64,000 nt of DNA from Confluentibacter sediminis (GTDB lineage Bacteria; Bacteroidota; Bacteroidia; Flavobacteriales; Flavobacteriaceae). Below, piece after piece: positions 17,113 through 25,814 of the stretch; position 1 is the first letter of the stretch; each line of letters opens with the position of its first letter. Position numbers and translations under genes: made by a program. The notes under the pieces are model-generated. The model made no database searches. It was given only the letters and a program-made list of their open reading frames with translations, and was not told where the DNA came from. The stretch covers positions 62,001 to 126,000 of the forward strand of contig NZ_QKPO01000011.1 of assembly GCF_003258355.1 (NCBI RefSeq). Direction: 5' to 3'.

Positions 17113-20100
17113 ATGAGATATTATCTTTTTAAGCTTCTTGCTTTATTTTTTGTGGCATATTCAAGTGCACAAAATGTGAATATAAGCGGAACAACTTTGG
17201 ATGCCAATGGAGTATCTATTCCAGGAGTAAACATTATAGTAAAGAGCTCCAGTAAAGGAACCATATCGGATTTCGATGGTAATTTTACGCTATCAGATGT
17301 AAAAATAGGGTCAACTTTAACATTCAGTTATATAGGTTATATAACACACGAAGTGGTTGTCACTAACAATTCAAAATTAACCATAATACTTCAAGAAGAT
17401 GTTGCTAGTCTTAATGAAGTTGTAGTTATTGGATATGGCACACAAACCAAAAAAGAAATTACAGGAGCGGTTAGTGTCATTGGTTCAGAAACGATTGAGG
17501 CTTTAAAGCCAACACGTATTGAGCAGGCACTTCAAGGTCAAGTGGCTGGTGTTAATATTACCTCACAATCTGGTACGCCCGGTGGAGGTTCAACCATCAG
17601 CATTAGAGGTGTTTCTACTAATGTTGATAGCAGACCGTTAATTTTGGTAGATGGTAATGTCATTGAAGATTTAAGTGTTCTAAACCCCAATGATATTGAA
17701 AGCATGAACATTCTTAAAGATGCTACTGCTGGTATTTATGGTGTAAGAGCGGCCAATGGGGTTATTCTTATTACGACTAAAACAGGCCGCAAAGAAATGC
17801 CTATTACCGTAGAATATAATGCTTACGGAGGTTTTCAAACGACAACAAGAAAAATACCTGTTTTAAATGCTACAGAATATGCGGCTATTGTTAACGAAGC
17901 ATATGCTGCTGGTGGCAACACACCTCCTTTTTCTAATTTATCAAGTTTGGGTGTTGGCACTGACTGGCAAGATGAGGTATTCGAAAATGCTCCAATCCAA
18001 AATCATAATATCATGTTTAGAGGTGGAGGTAAAAAATCATCATATTCTTATAGTGGTTCATTTTTAACTCAAGATGGTATTGTAGGCGGAAACAAATCTA
18101 ACTTTACCCGTTTCACCAATAATGCAAGTTATAATTTAGATTTTTTAGAGCATTTTAAATTCACCTCTGGTCTTACCTTAATGAGAACGAATAAAAGAAA
18201 CCTGCCAGAAAATTCAAATTCATCTGTTCTTTTTAATGCTATTAACATGGCACCGACATTCTCGGTTTATAATGAAGATGGTAGCTATACTTTAGCCGAA
18301 GGTTTAGGTGGAGAAGTTATTAATCCATTAGCTCAAATTGATGATACTTTTGATAGAGGAAAAGTTATGAAATTAAGTGGAAATGCGGGATTATCATATA
18401 ACTTTCTAAATCATTTTACAGTCCAATCTAATATTCAATTCAACTATTCAGAGGTAAGATCGAACGTATTTAATCCGATAGCTAATTTTGGTAGCGGGAA
18501 GAATAGCAATGTTTTAAAAAGCAGTGTTTTTGAAGGCTTAAATTATTTTAGGGACTACACATTTGATGCTTTTATTAAATATGATAATAAATTTGATGAT
18601 ATACACAATATCAATATTCTTTTAGGTACATCTGTATTAAAAACAACAGGCGAATATACTGGTGCCACAGGATTCAATATTATTGGGAATAGTATTGTAA
18701 ATGCTAATTTAGAGCAAGCATCAGAGATTGAAAATATTAACTTAAAAAACAATGGGAATCCTGGCATAAATGCGACTTTTGACTCTAGATTGTTGTCTTA
18801 TTTTGCCAGAATTCAATATGATTATAAAGGAAAGTACTTATTATCTGCAGTAGTTAGGCGTGATGGTTCTACAGCGTTTGGTCCTAAAAATAAATTTGGT
18901 TATTTTCCTTCTGGTTCAATTGGATGGGTAGTTTCTGATGAAGATTTTCTTAAAGAAAGTAGTTTTTTAAACCTATTAAAAATAAGAGCTTCTTATGGAA
19001 TTCTTGGTAACGACAGAATAGGAGGTTATAGATATGTATCACTATTAAATGGAGAAGGAACCTATATTTTTAATGACCAAGAACTTATTGGTGCCGCGAG
19101 TGGTGGCATTGCAAACCCAGAAATTAAATGGGAAAGACAAAAAACTCTAGACATCGGCTTAGACCTACGATTTTTAAATAATAAAATAAACATAACCGCT
19201 GATTATTTCAAAAAGACAACAGATGATTTATTGGTGGCTCCTGAAGTATCAGGATTATTAGGTACTGGTGGAGCACCTTTTGTAAATGGGGGTAGTGTAG
19301 AGAATAAAGGCGTGGAATTCGCTATAGGTTATTCAAATAATTTTACTGACGACTTAAAGTTTAGTGTCAATTATAATGTGACGTATATTAAAAATGAAGT
19401 TTTGTCTGTAAATACGAATACAGGTATTCTTGTTGGCGGAAGCTTTGGAATAAGCCAACCAGAACCATCAAGGATGGAAGCGGGTTTTCCAATGGGCTAT
19501 TTTTACGGTTATAAAACTGCTGGTATTTTTCAAAATCAAGCAGAAATTAATTCTTCCGCTATTGGGAATATTGCTCCCGAACCAGGAGATATAAAATATG
19601 TAGACCAAAATAATGATGGTGAAATTACAGAAGCGGATAGGGTAGAGATTGGTAAACCATTACCAGACGCTACCATGGGATTAAACATCTCTTTAGATTA
19701 TAAAAATTTCGATTTTGCCGCTTATGCATTCGCATCATTAGGGAACGACATTGTTCGCAATTATGAACGTGGTCAACAACTTACCAACAGAACCAATTCT
19801 TATTTAGGTCGTTGGACAGGAGAAGGTACCACTAATTCTTTTCCAAGAGTTTCAAACGGAGCAACGCCAAACGGATTGTTTTCAGATTTTTATGTAGAAG
19901 ATGGCTCTTTTGTTCGTTTACAAAATGTGCAATTAGGTTACACGTTTTCAGAAAATGCGTTTCAAGATTCTAAAATAAGTAAACTACGTCTTTATATTTC
20001 TGCAAGTAATTTATTAACACTCACAAAATATAAAGGTTTCGATCCTACCGCATCAAGCGGTGCCCCTCTTGGAGGAGGTATAGACCAAGGGTTTTATCCT

Positions 20101-20142
20101 AGTGCTAAAACATTTTTATTAGGAATTAACTTAAAATTTTAA
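17113..20142 (+). CDS. SusC/RagA family TonB-linked outer membrane protein
   Basis: This is the TonB-dependent importer for oligosaccharides. The 1009-residue protein has a signal peptide (ending near SSAQ, residue 20) and a carboxypeptidase-like regulatory domain (about 22-105, with SIPGVNIIVKSSSKGTISD). The plug domain (about 110-230) includes the SusC-type NEVVVIGYGTQ and LILVDG signatures, followed by a 22-strand barrel ending in a C-terminal phenylalanine (INLKF). The family acts as a pedal-bin complex with SusD. A 228-nt gap separates it from the regulator gene, enough for a regulated promoter. susD follows with 9 nt between stop and the chosen ATG. Confidence 0.95.
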   Translation: MRYYLFKLLALFFVAYSSAQNVNISGTTLDANGVSIPGVNIIVKSSSKGTISDFDGNFTLSDVKIGSTLTFSYIGYITHEVVVTNNSKLTIILQEDVASLNEVVVIGYGTQTKKEITGAVSVIGSETIEALKPTRIEQALQGQVAGVNITSQSGTPGGGSTISIRGVSTNVDSRPLILVDGNVIEDLSVLNPNDIESMNILKDATAGIYGVRAANGVILITTKTGRKEMPITVEYNAYGGFQTTTRKIPVLNATEYAAIVNEAYAAGGNTPPFSNLSSLGVGTDWQDEVFENAPIQNHNIMFRGGGKKSSYSYSGSFLTQDGIVGGNKSNFTRFTNNASYNLDFLEHFKFTSGLTLMRTNKRNLPENSNSSVLFNAINMAPTFSVYNEDGSYTLAEGLGGEVINPLAQIDDTFDRGKVMKLSGNAGLSYNFLNHFTVQSNIQFNYSEVRSNVFNPIANFGSGKNSNVLKSSVFEGLNYFRDYTFDAFIKYDNKFDDIHNINILLGTSVLKTTGEYTGATGFNIIGNSIVNANLEQASEIENINLKNNGNPGINATFDSRLLSYFARIQYDYKGKYLLSAVVRRDGSTAFGPKNKFGYFPSGSIGWVVSDEDFLKESSFLNLLKIRASYGILGNDRIGGYRYVSLLNGEGTYIFNDQELIGAASGGIANPEIKWERQKTLDIGLDLRFLNNKINITADYFKKTTDDLLVAPEVSGLLGTGGAPFVNGGSVENKGVEFAIGYSNNFTDDLKFSVNYNVTYIKNEVLSVNTNTGILVGGSFGISQPEPSRMEAGFPMGYFYGYKTAGIFQNQAEINSSAIGNIAPEPGDIKYVDQNNDGEITEADRVEIGKPLPDATMGLNISLDYKNFDFAAYAFASLGNDIVRNYERGQQLTNRTNSYLGRWTGEGTTNSFPRVSNGATPNGLFSDFYVEDGSFVRLQNVQLGYTFSENAFQDSKISKLRLYISASNLLTLTKYKGFDPTASSGAPLGGGIDQGFYPSAKTFLLGINLKF

Positions 20143-20151
20143 TTGAGAGAT

Positions 20152-21633
20152 ATGAAAAATTTAAAAACTATATATATTCTACTTCTGATAGCTTTTTTAG
20201 CCATGTTTTCTTGTGCTGATGATTTTATTGATGTGAATTCACCAAATAAGAATTCAGGTGATTTTTTCAATACTGAAGAAGATTACCAAAAGGCCTTAAT
20301 TGCTGCATACGATTATTTACAGGCAACAGCACAGCAATTTCAAATTGCAGAAATAGCTTCAGACAATACATTGGCAGGTGGCGAAAGTGCTACCGATAGC
20401 CCTGGAATTCAAGAAATTGATGATATGATTCATACCCCGGTAAATGCCCAATTAAGAAATATTTGGACATGGATGTATACTGGTGTTAATCGTACCAATT
20501 ACATCATGGAGTTTCAAGATAAAATAGATTTTCCAAACAAAACCAGTGTCATTGCTCAAACAAGATTTTTAAGAGCCTTCTATTATTTTGAACTAGTGAA
20601 ATGGTTTGGCGATGTGCCTTTAGTGGTGGATAAACGTATTCAGTTTGGAGATCAGTTTGATTTAGAAAGAACCCCCAAAGCACAGGTTTACGAACAAATA
20701 GAAAACGATTTAAAGTTTGCTATAGACAATTTGCCTTATATACAAAGTCAAACCGGAAGAATTACAAAAGGGGCTGCTGAAGCCTTGTTAGGTAAAGCCT
20801 ATTTGTATCAAGACAAGTTTAATGAAGCCGCTGTTGTTTTAGAAAATTTAATAGACAAAGGGCCTTACGATTTATTGCCCTCAGCAACAGCTCCATTAAT
20901 GTGGGAGAACGACTATGAGAACAATATAGAATCAGTTTTTGAAATTCAATATTCAGATGTTGATGGAGGTTCTTACGATTGTTTTCAATGTCTTGAAGGC
21001 AATTACGCTGTTGGTTTTAATGGACCAAGAGGATATGTGGGTCCCGTCTTCGATTTTGGATATAGTTTTAACGTACCCACTCAAGATGTGGTTGATGCCT
21101 TTGAGGATGGTGACATCAGATTGGATTATTCCATATTGGATATTAAAAAATGGATTGAAGCTAATCCAACAGCTAGTTATAATGAAGATGCAGGATATGA
21201 GCAAACAGGTTATTTCAATCGAAAATATATAGCAAGATTAGGAGATGCTAACCGTCCAGATGCTGCTCTTACAAATCCCAACAATACGAGAGCTATACGA
21301 TTTGCTGATGTATTATTAATGGCTGCTGAAGCTTTAAATAGAGGCGGTATTAGTGATTCTAGAGCTCAAAATTATTTAAACAGGGTACGTAATAGAGCGA
21401 CTTTAGGAAATGTGACAACAACGGGAGCTAACCTTACTAACGATATTTACAAAGAACGTCGTGTAGAATTAGTTGGTGAAGGACATCGTTTCTTCGATTT
21501 AGTAAGAACAGGAAGAGCTGCAGGAACAATTCCTGGATTCCAAGCTGGTAAAAATGAACTTTTCCCTATTCCTATTCAAGAAATTGAATTATCAGGAAAT
21601 ACTTGGAAGCAAAACCCTGGATACGAAAATTAA
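20152..21633 (+). CDS. SusD/RagB family nutrient-binding outer membrane lipoprotein
   Basis: SusD is the lid of the importer and binds glycans at the surface. The ATG at 20152 is chosen over the in-frame TTG at 20143, because it gives a compact signal peptide with a lipobox ending MFSC (Cys21). The mature protein has the helical TPR-like scaffold of the family. Visible family features are QTRFLRAFYYFELVKWFGDVP, TKGAAEALLGKAYLY and, near the C-terminus, RRVELVGEGHRFFDLVR and ELFPIP. Length 493 residues, normal for SusD. It lies between susC and the first glycan-binding lipoprotein, 11 nt apart. Confidence 0.95.
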   Translation: MKNLKTIYILLLIAFLAMFSCADDFIDVNSPNKNSGDFFNTEEDYQKALIAAYDYLQATAQQFQIAEIASDNTLAGGESATDSPGIQEIDDMIHTPVNAQLRNIWTWMYTGVNRTNYIMEFQDKIDFPNKTSVIAQTRFLRAFYYFELVKWFGDVPLVVDKRIQFGDQFDLERTPKAQVYEQIENDLKFAIDNLPYIQSQTGRITKGAAEALLGKAYLYQDKFNEAAVVLENLIDKGPYDLLPSATAPLMWENDYENNIESVFEIQYSDVDGGSYDCFQCLEGNYAVGFNGPRGYVGPVFDFGYSFNVPTQDVVDAFEDGDIRLDYSILDIKKWIEANPTASYNEDAGYEQTGYFNRKYIARLGDANRPDAALTNPNNTRAIRFADVLLMAAEALNRGGISDSRAQNYLNRVRNRATLGNVTTTGANLTNDIYKERRVELVGEGHRFFDLVRTGRAAGTIPGFQAGKNELFPIPIQEIELSGNTWKQNPGYEN

Positions 21634-21644
21634 AAAACTAAAAT

Positions 21645-23732
21645 ATGAAAACATTAAAATATATAGTTAGCTTAAGCATTGTTTTAATCGTCTTTATTAA
21701 TTGTACGCAAGACGATAACGATTTAAGCTTTGTAGATAATGTGGTAGCGCCATCAAACGTTTCAGCATTGTTTCAAATCACTCAAGATAATTCGGGTTCA
21801 GTAACCATAACACCAAGCGCAGAGGGTGCTGTTTCTTATAATATAATACTTGGGGATAATTCAGAAACTATTAAAGTAAAGCAAGGATTAAGTGCGGAAC
21901 ACGTGTATGCCGAAGGCTCTTATACTGTTAAAATAGAAGCCATTGGGATTACTGGATTAAAAAGTGAGGTTACAAAAGATATTGTAGTGTCATTTAAAGC
22001 ACCAGAAAATTTAGTCGTGGACATTGAAAATGATGCTGCCCTGTCTAAACAGGTAAATGTTACTGCAACGGCAGATTATGCCATGTCTTTTGAAGTCTAT
22101 TTTGGGGAACCAGGTCATGATGACCCTGTTATTGGCAACATTGGTGAAGCGGTAAGTTACACCTATGAAGAAGCAGGAACTTATACTATTAGAGTAGTGG
22201 CTATGGGCGGTGCGATAGAAACTACGGAATACACTCAAGAATTTGAAGTTACAGCAATTTTACAGCCTATCGTAAAAGCTGCAACACCTCCTAGAAGAGA
22301 TATGTCAAATGTTATTTCAATATACAGTGATGCTTACACAAGTATATCTGGTGTAAATTTTTATCCTAATTGGGGACAATCTACTTTATATGCAGAAATT
22401 GATGTAAATGGCGATAATATTATTCAATACAGTAACTTAAATTATGAAGGTATTGATTTTGGAAGCACAGTAGATGCTTCTTCTATGGAATATTTGCATA
22501 TAGATGTTTGGACAGCAGATTTAGCTGCTTTAGATATTTTCCCTATAAGTGTGGCCACAGGAGAAAAAGCGGTTACAAAAAATCTTATAGCAGACCAATG
22601 GGTAAGTTTTGATATTCCTTTAAGTGATTTTACAGATCAAGGACTATCTATGGCAGATATTTTCCAATTTAAGTTTGTGGGTGCCACATTACCTGATGGC
22701 GAATTAGGAACGGTATTTTTAGATAATATTTATTTTTATAAACCATCGTCTATTCCAACAGAACCCGTTGTTGCTGCTCCTTCACCAACAGCCCCAGAAG
22801 GGAATGTGGTTTCTATATTCAGTAATGCTTATACCAATGTTACTTTGAGCGAATTGAATCCAGATTGGGGACAATCCACAACATTAACAAGCGTGAATGT
22901 TCAAGGAAATAGTACATGGCTTTATGAAGATTTAAACTATTCTGGCATTGTAACAGACTATAGTAATCCAACTGATTTATCAGGGATGACTTTTGTTCAT
23001 TTTGATTACTTCACCCCAGACGCTACAACCGTTGGTTTAAAATTGGTTAACACAACAAAAAACGATGGTGATCCGCTTAAAGAAGATATAGAATATGTTT
23101 CTAGTGTGACTTTAGGAACCTGGGTAAGCGTTGATATTCCCTTATCTGTTTATACCACAGATATCTCAGCAATAACACAAATAATTTTTGAATCTTCTTC
23201 AGCAAAAGTATATATCGATAACTTATATTTTTATACGAATGGTGATGGTACGGCACCAACAGTTGCAGCAACGTCTCCAACTATAAACCAAAGTGGAGTG
23301 GTTTCCATTTTTAGTGATACTTATACAAGTGTTGCTTTAAATGAAGTGAATCCTAATTGGGGACAATCCACCACGTTGGCAACCATTCAAATTGGAGGAA
23401 ATAATGTATGGCTTTATGAGTCATTGAATTATACGGGTATTGTGACCGATTATAACAATCCAACCAATTTAGCAGGGTTCAAATATGCTCATTTTGATTA
23501 TTTCACGCCAGATGCCACCACATTAGGTTTAAAATTAGTCAATACAACAAAAGGCGATGGAGATCCGCTTAAAGAAGATATTGAATATGTATCAAGTATT
23601 ACGAAAGGAACCTGGGTAAGCGTCGATATTCCTTTAGCAAATTATACCACAGATGTTTCAGCTGTCACACAGTTAATATTTGAATCTTCTGGAGCTAAAG
23701 TATATATCGATAATTTTTATTTCCATAATTAA
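21645..23732 (+). CDS. Surface glycan-binding lipoprotein with PKD-like domains and three tandem binding repeats
   Basis: The 695-residue protein has a lipobox ending FINC (Cys20). Two PKD/Ig-like domains follow (about 32-115 and 116-205). Three tandem beta-sandwich modules of about 145 residues lie at roughly 222-365, 386-531 and 549-695. Each opens with a VxSIxSxxYT strand and a NWGQST or DWGQST motif and ends with a VYIDNLYFY-like strand. Modules 2 and 3 are almost identical over long stretches, also at DNA level, while module 1 is divergent. The modules resemble carbohydrate-binding beta-sandwiches. The protein occupies the SusE/SusF position after susD, so it is inferred to hold laminarin at the cell surface. 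Binding itself is not proven by sequence. Confidence 0.82.
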   Translation: MKTLKYIVSLSIVLIVFINCTQDDNDLSFVDNVVAPSNVSALFQITQDNSGSVTITPSAEGAVSYNIILGDNSETIKVKQGLSAEHVYAEGSYTVKIEAIGITGLKSEVTKDIVVSFKAPENLVVDIENDAALSKQVNVTATADYAMSFEVYFGEPGHDDPVIGNIGEAVSYTYEEAGTYTIRVVAMGGAIETTEYTQEFEVTAILQPIVKAATPPRRDMSNVISIYSDAYTSISGVNFYPNWGQSTLYAEIDVNGDNIIQYSNLNYEGIDFGSTVDASSMEYLHIDVWTADLAALDIFPISVATGEKAVTKNLIADQWVSFDIPLSDFTDQGLSMADIFQFKFVGATLPDGELGTVFLDNIYFYKPSSIPTEPVVAAPSPTAPEGNVVSIFSNAYTNVTLSELNPDWGQSTTLTSVNVQGNSTWLYEDLNYSGIVTDYSNPTDLSGMTFVHFDYFTPDATTVGLKLVNTTKNDGDPLKEDIEYVSSVTLGTWVSVDIPLSVYTTDISAITQIIFESSSAKVYIDNLYFYTNGDGTAPTVAATSPTINQSGVVSIFSDTYTSVALNEVNPNWGQSTTLATIQIGGNNVWLYESLNYTGIVTDYNNPTNLAGFKYAHFDYFTPDATTLGLKLVNTTKGDGDPLKEDIEYVSSITKGTWVSVDIPLANYTTDVSAVTQLIFESSGAKVYIDNFYFHN

Positions 23733-23743
23733 AATTTATAACG

Positions 23744-24634
23744 ATGAAAAAAACAATTAATATAGTACGTGTCTTATTAATAGCAGTTTTATCATTTACA
23801 AGCTGTCAAGAAGACAATCTGTCCATTGGCGATATCGTCGCGCCTTCAAACATAGAAGTAACCGTTACTTATATTGATAACGATACAGAATCTCCTGCAC
23901 CAGGATTGGGAAGTGGTGAAATTAAATTATCGGCTAAAGCAGATAATGCTACAGCTTACCAATTTGTAGTTCAAGGTCAAACAAAGCTTCAAAAATCTGG
24001 CAGTGCATCACACACATTTACAACTCTTGGTACCAATACCTATGCAGTTACTGTGGTTGCTTTTGGAACAGGGGGCGCGTCATCCAGTAAAACGATTGAA
24101 GTGGAAGTATTGGCATTATATGAAGCACCAGCAGATTTACTCACTATGCTTACTTCTGATAGTTCAAGAACTTGGAAAATTGCTTCTGACGTAAACAAAC
24201 ATTTTGGCTTAGGTCCAGTAGGTGGTGCCACAGAATTTGAATATTATGGAGCAGCACCAGGAGATAAGGCGAATTCTGGAATGTATGATGATAGATATAC
24301 GTTTAACGTAGATGGAACATTTACACATGATGTAGGCGCAGACGGTTTTGTATTTGGACGCGATCCACTAATAAATGAATTAGGTGGATCAGGAGGTACT
24401 GCAAATGGTGCGGATATAGAACAATATACATTTGGTTCGTATACTGCCCAATGGTCTTTAACGGCTCCAGGAGGTGTTGAAACTTTAAGTTTAACAGGTA
24501 TCGGATTTATTGGGTATTATATTGGAGGGAACCATAGTTATCAAATATTTAGTCGTTCTGCAGACGAAATGATTCTTCGTACTACCGATGGCAATGGTGA
24601 ATTTGATTGGTGGTTTAGGTTAATCCCCGAATAG
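23744..24634 (+). CDS. PKD-domain lipoprotein, probable second surface glycan-binding protein
   Basis: The 296-residue protein has a lipobox ending FTSC (Cys21) and a PKD-like domain (about 32-128). The C-terminal domain (about 135-296) opens with SSRTWKIASDVNKHFGLG and is rich in glycine and aromatic residues. Such C-terminal domains occur in lipoproteins coded next to susCD and beta-glucan enzymes in flavobacteria. There are no catalytic motifs of a known glycosidase family. Its PKD part resembles that of the GH16 enzyme downstream (shared GSGxI, A-x-AxxYxFxV and YxVTVxAxxxxG positions). It starts 11 nt after the first binding protein, so it belongs to the susCD transcript. A strong hairpin follows its stop. 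Confidence 0.72.
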   Translation: MKKTINIVRVLLIAVLSFTSCQEDNLSIGDIVAPSNIEVTVTYIDNDTESPAPGLGSGEIKLSAKADNATAYQFVVQGQTKLQKSGSASHTFTTLGTNTYAVTVVAFGTGGASSSKTIEVEVLALYEAPADLLTMLTSDSSRTWKIASDVNKHFGLGPVGGATEFEYYGAAPGDKANSGMYDDRYTFNVDGTFTHDVGADGFVFGRDPLINELGGSGGTANGADIEQYTFGSYTAQWSLTAPGGVETLSLTGIGFIGYYIGGNHSYQIFSRSADEMILRTTDGNGEFDWWFRLIPE

Positions 24635-24647
24635 AATAAAAAGATAT

Positions 24648-24680
24648 AAATAGGGGGTACGCACATCATACTCCCTATTT
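24648..24680 (+). promoter_or_regulatory. Strong stem-loop inside the polysaccharide operon
   Basis: A 12-bp stem with one G-U pair (AAATAGGGGGTA against TACTCCCTATTT) encloses a 9-nt loop. It lies between the second binding lipoprotein and the GH16 gene. No T run follows, so it is more likely an RNA-processing or stabilising element, or a partial attenuator, than a true terminator. Confidence 0.5.
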
Positions 24681-24703
24681 CAAAATAAAAATTAAAAAGA
24701 AAA

Positions 24704-25813
24704 ATGTTAAAAAAGATGCTATATATGTTCCATATTGTATTTGTGTTCCTCCTATCATGTTCTGGAGGAGGCAATGATCCTGAAATCATTGAACAACCAC
24801 AAGACATAATTCCAAAAAACTTATCGTTAACAATAAATATTTCAGGTGCAAACAGCACTCATCCAAATGGAGATGGTTCTGGTAATATCACCTGTAAAGC
24901 TACAGCGGTAGATGCTGTTTCTTATGGTTTTAAAGTAGGTAGTGATTCAGAAATAACAAGTACGAATGGTGAATTTAATTATACATGCTCAACCGAAGGG
25001 CTGAATGACTATGTTATCACTGTATTTGCCTATTCCAGTACAGGGCATAGTACCAGCGATTTTAAAAAAGTAGCTGTTTTTGTTGCCGAAAGTGATCCAC
25101 AATTAATTTGGTCTGATGAATTCAATACTGATGGAGCACCAGATGCTTCAAAATGGGGTTACGATTTAGGAAACGGTTGTCCAAACAATTGTGGGTGGGG
25201 AAATGGAGAGAAAGAATATTATACCAACAGATCGGATAATGTAAAAGTTGAAAACGGGGTGTTAAAAATAATAGCTAAAAAGGAAAACTATGAGGGGTCT
25301 GAATACACATCCGCTAGACTGTTAACTAAAGGAAAATTCGATTTTACCTATGGACGAGTAGACGTTAGAGCAAAGCTCCCAAGCGGATCTGGTACATGGC
25401 CAGCCATCTGGATGTTAGGAGCTAATATTGATGCCGTTGGTTGGCCAAAATGTGGAGAAATAGATATTATGGAGCATTGGGGGTATAATCCATCGGTTAT
25501 ATCTAGTGCTACACACACGCCGTCATGTTCAGGAGGGTGTCCAAACACTAAAGTTGGAGAAACGACAATAAACGATTATGATTCAGAATTTCATGTATAT
25601 AGTTTAGAGTGGACAGAGAGCGAATTAAACTTTATTATAGATGGAAATTTAAAATATAGTTATAACCCTACTGTTAGAAACAGTAATACATGGCCTTACA
25701 ATGCCCCACAATTTTTAATATTAAATGTTGCCATGGGAGGCAGCTGGTTTTCTATAGATCCAAATTTTACAGAGTCTGTTATGGAGATAGATTACATAAA
25801 AGTATATCAATAA
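24704..25813 (+). CDS. GH16 family endo-beta-glucanase (laminarinase type), lipoprotein
   Basis: The enzyme cuts internal beta-1,3 (and mixed 1,3/1,4) glucan bonds with retention. The 369-residue protein has a lipobox ending LLSC (Cys19) and a PKD-like domain (about 36-128). The GH16 jelly roll spans about 132-369. The active site is GEIDIMEHWG, with Glu252 as nucleophile, Asp254 and Glu257 as acid/base. The extra Met between Asp and Glu is the beta-bulge type found in laminarinases rather than lichenases. Other family marks are GTWPAIWML, FHVYSLEW and LILNVAMGG. It is probably surface-anchored, producing oligosaccharides for SusCD. The GH3 gene begins 1 nt after its stop. Confidence 0.93.
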   Translation: MLKKMLYMFHIVFVFLLSCSGGGNDPEIIEQPQDIIPKNLSLTINISGANSTHPNGDGSGNITCKATAVDAVSYGFKVGSDSEITSTNGEFNYTCSTEGLNDYVITVFAYSSTGHSTSDFKKVAVFVAESDPQLIWSDEFNTDGAPDASKWGYDLGNGCPNNCGWGNGEKEYYTNRSDNVKVENGVLKIIAKKENYEGSEYTSARLLTKGKFDFTYGRVDVRAKLPSGSGTWPAIWMLGANIDAVGWPKCGEIDIMEHWGYNPSVISSATHTPSCSGGCPNTKVGETTINDYDSEFHVYSLEWTESELNFIIDGNLKYSYNPTVRNSNTWPYNAPQFLILNVAMGGSWFSIDPNFTESVMEIDYIKVYQ

Positions 25814-25814
25814 C

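Noticed and set aside
24541-24858. 105-residue minus-strand frame across the gap before GH16
   Set aside because: It overlaps the ends of two well-supported genes and the hairpin; its residues show no recognisable domain.
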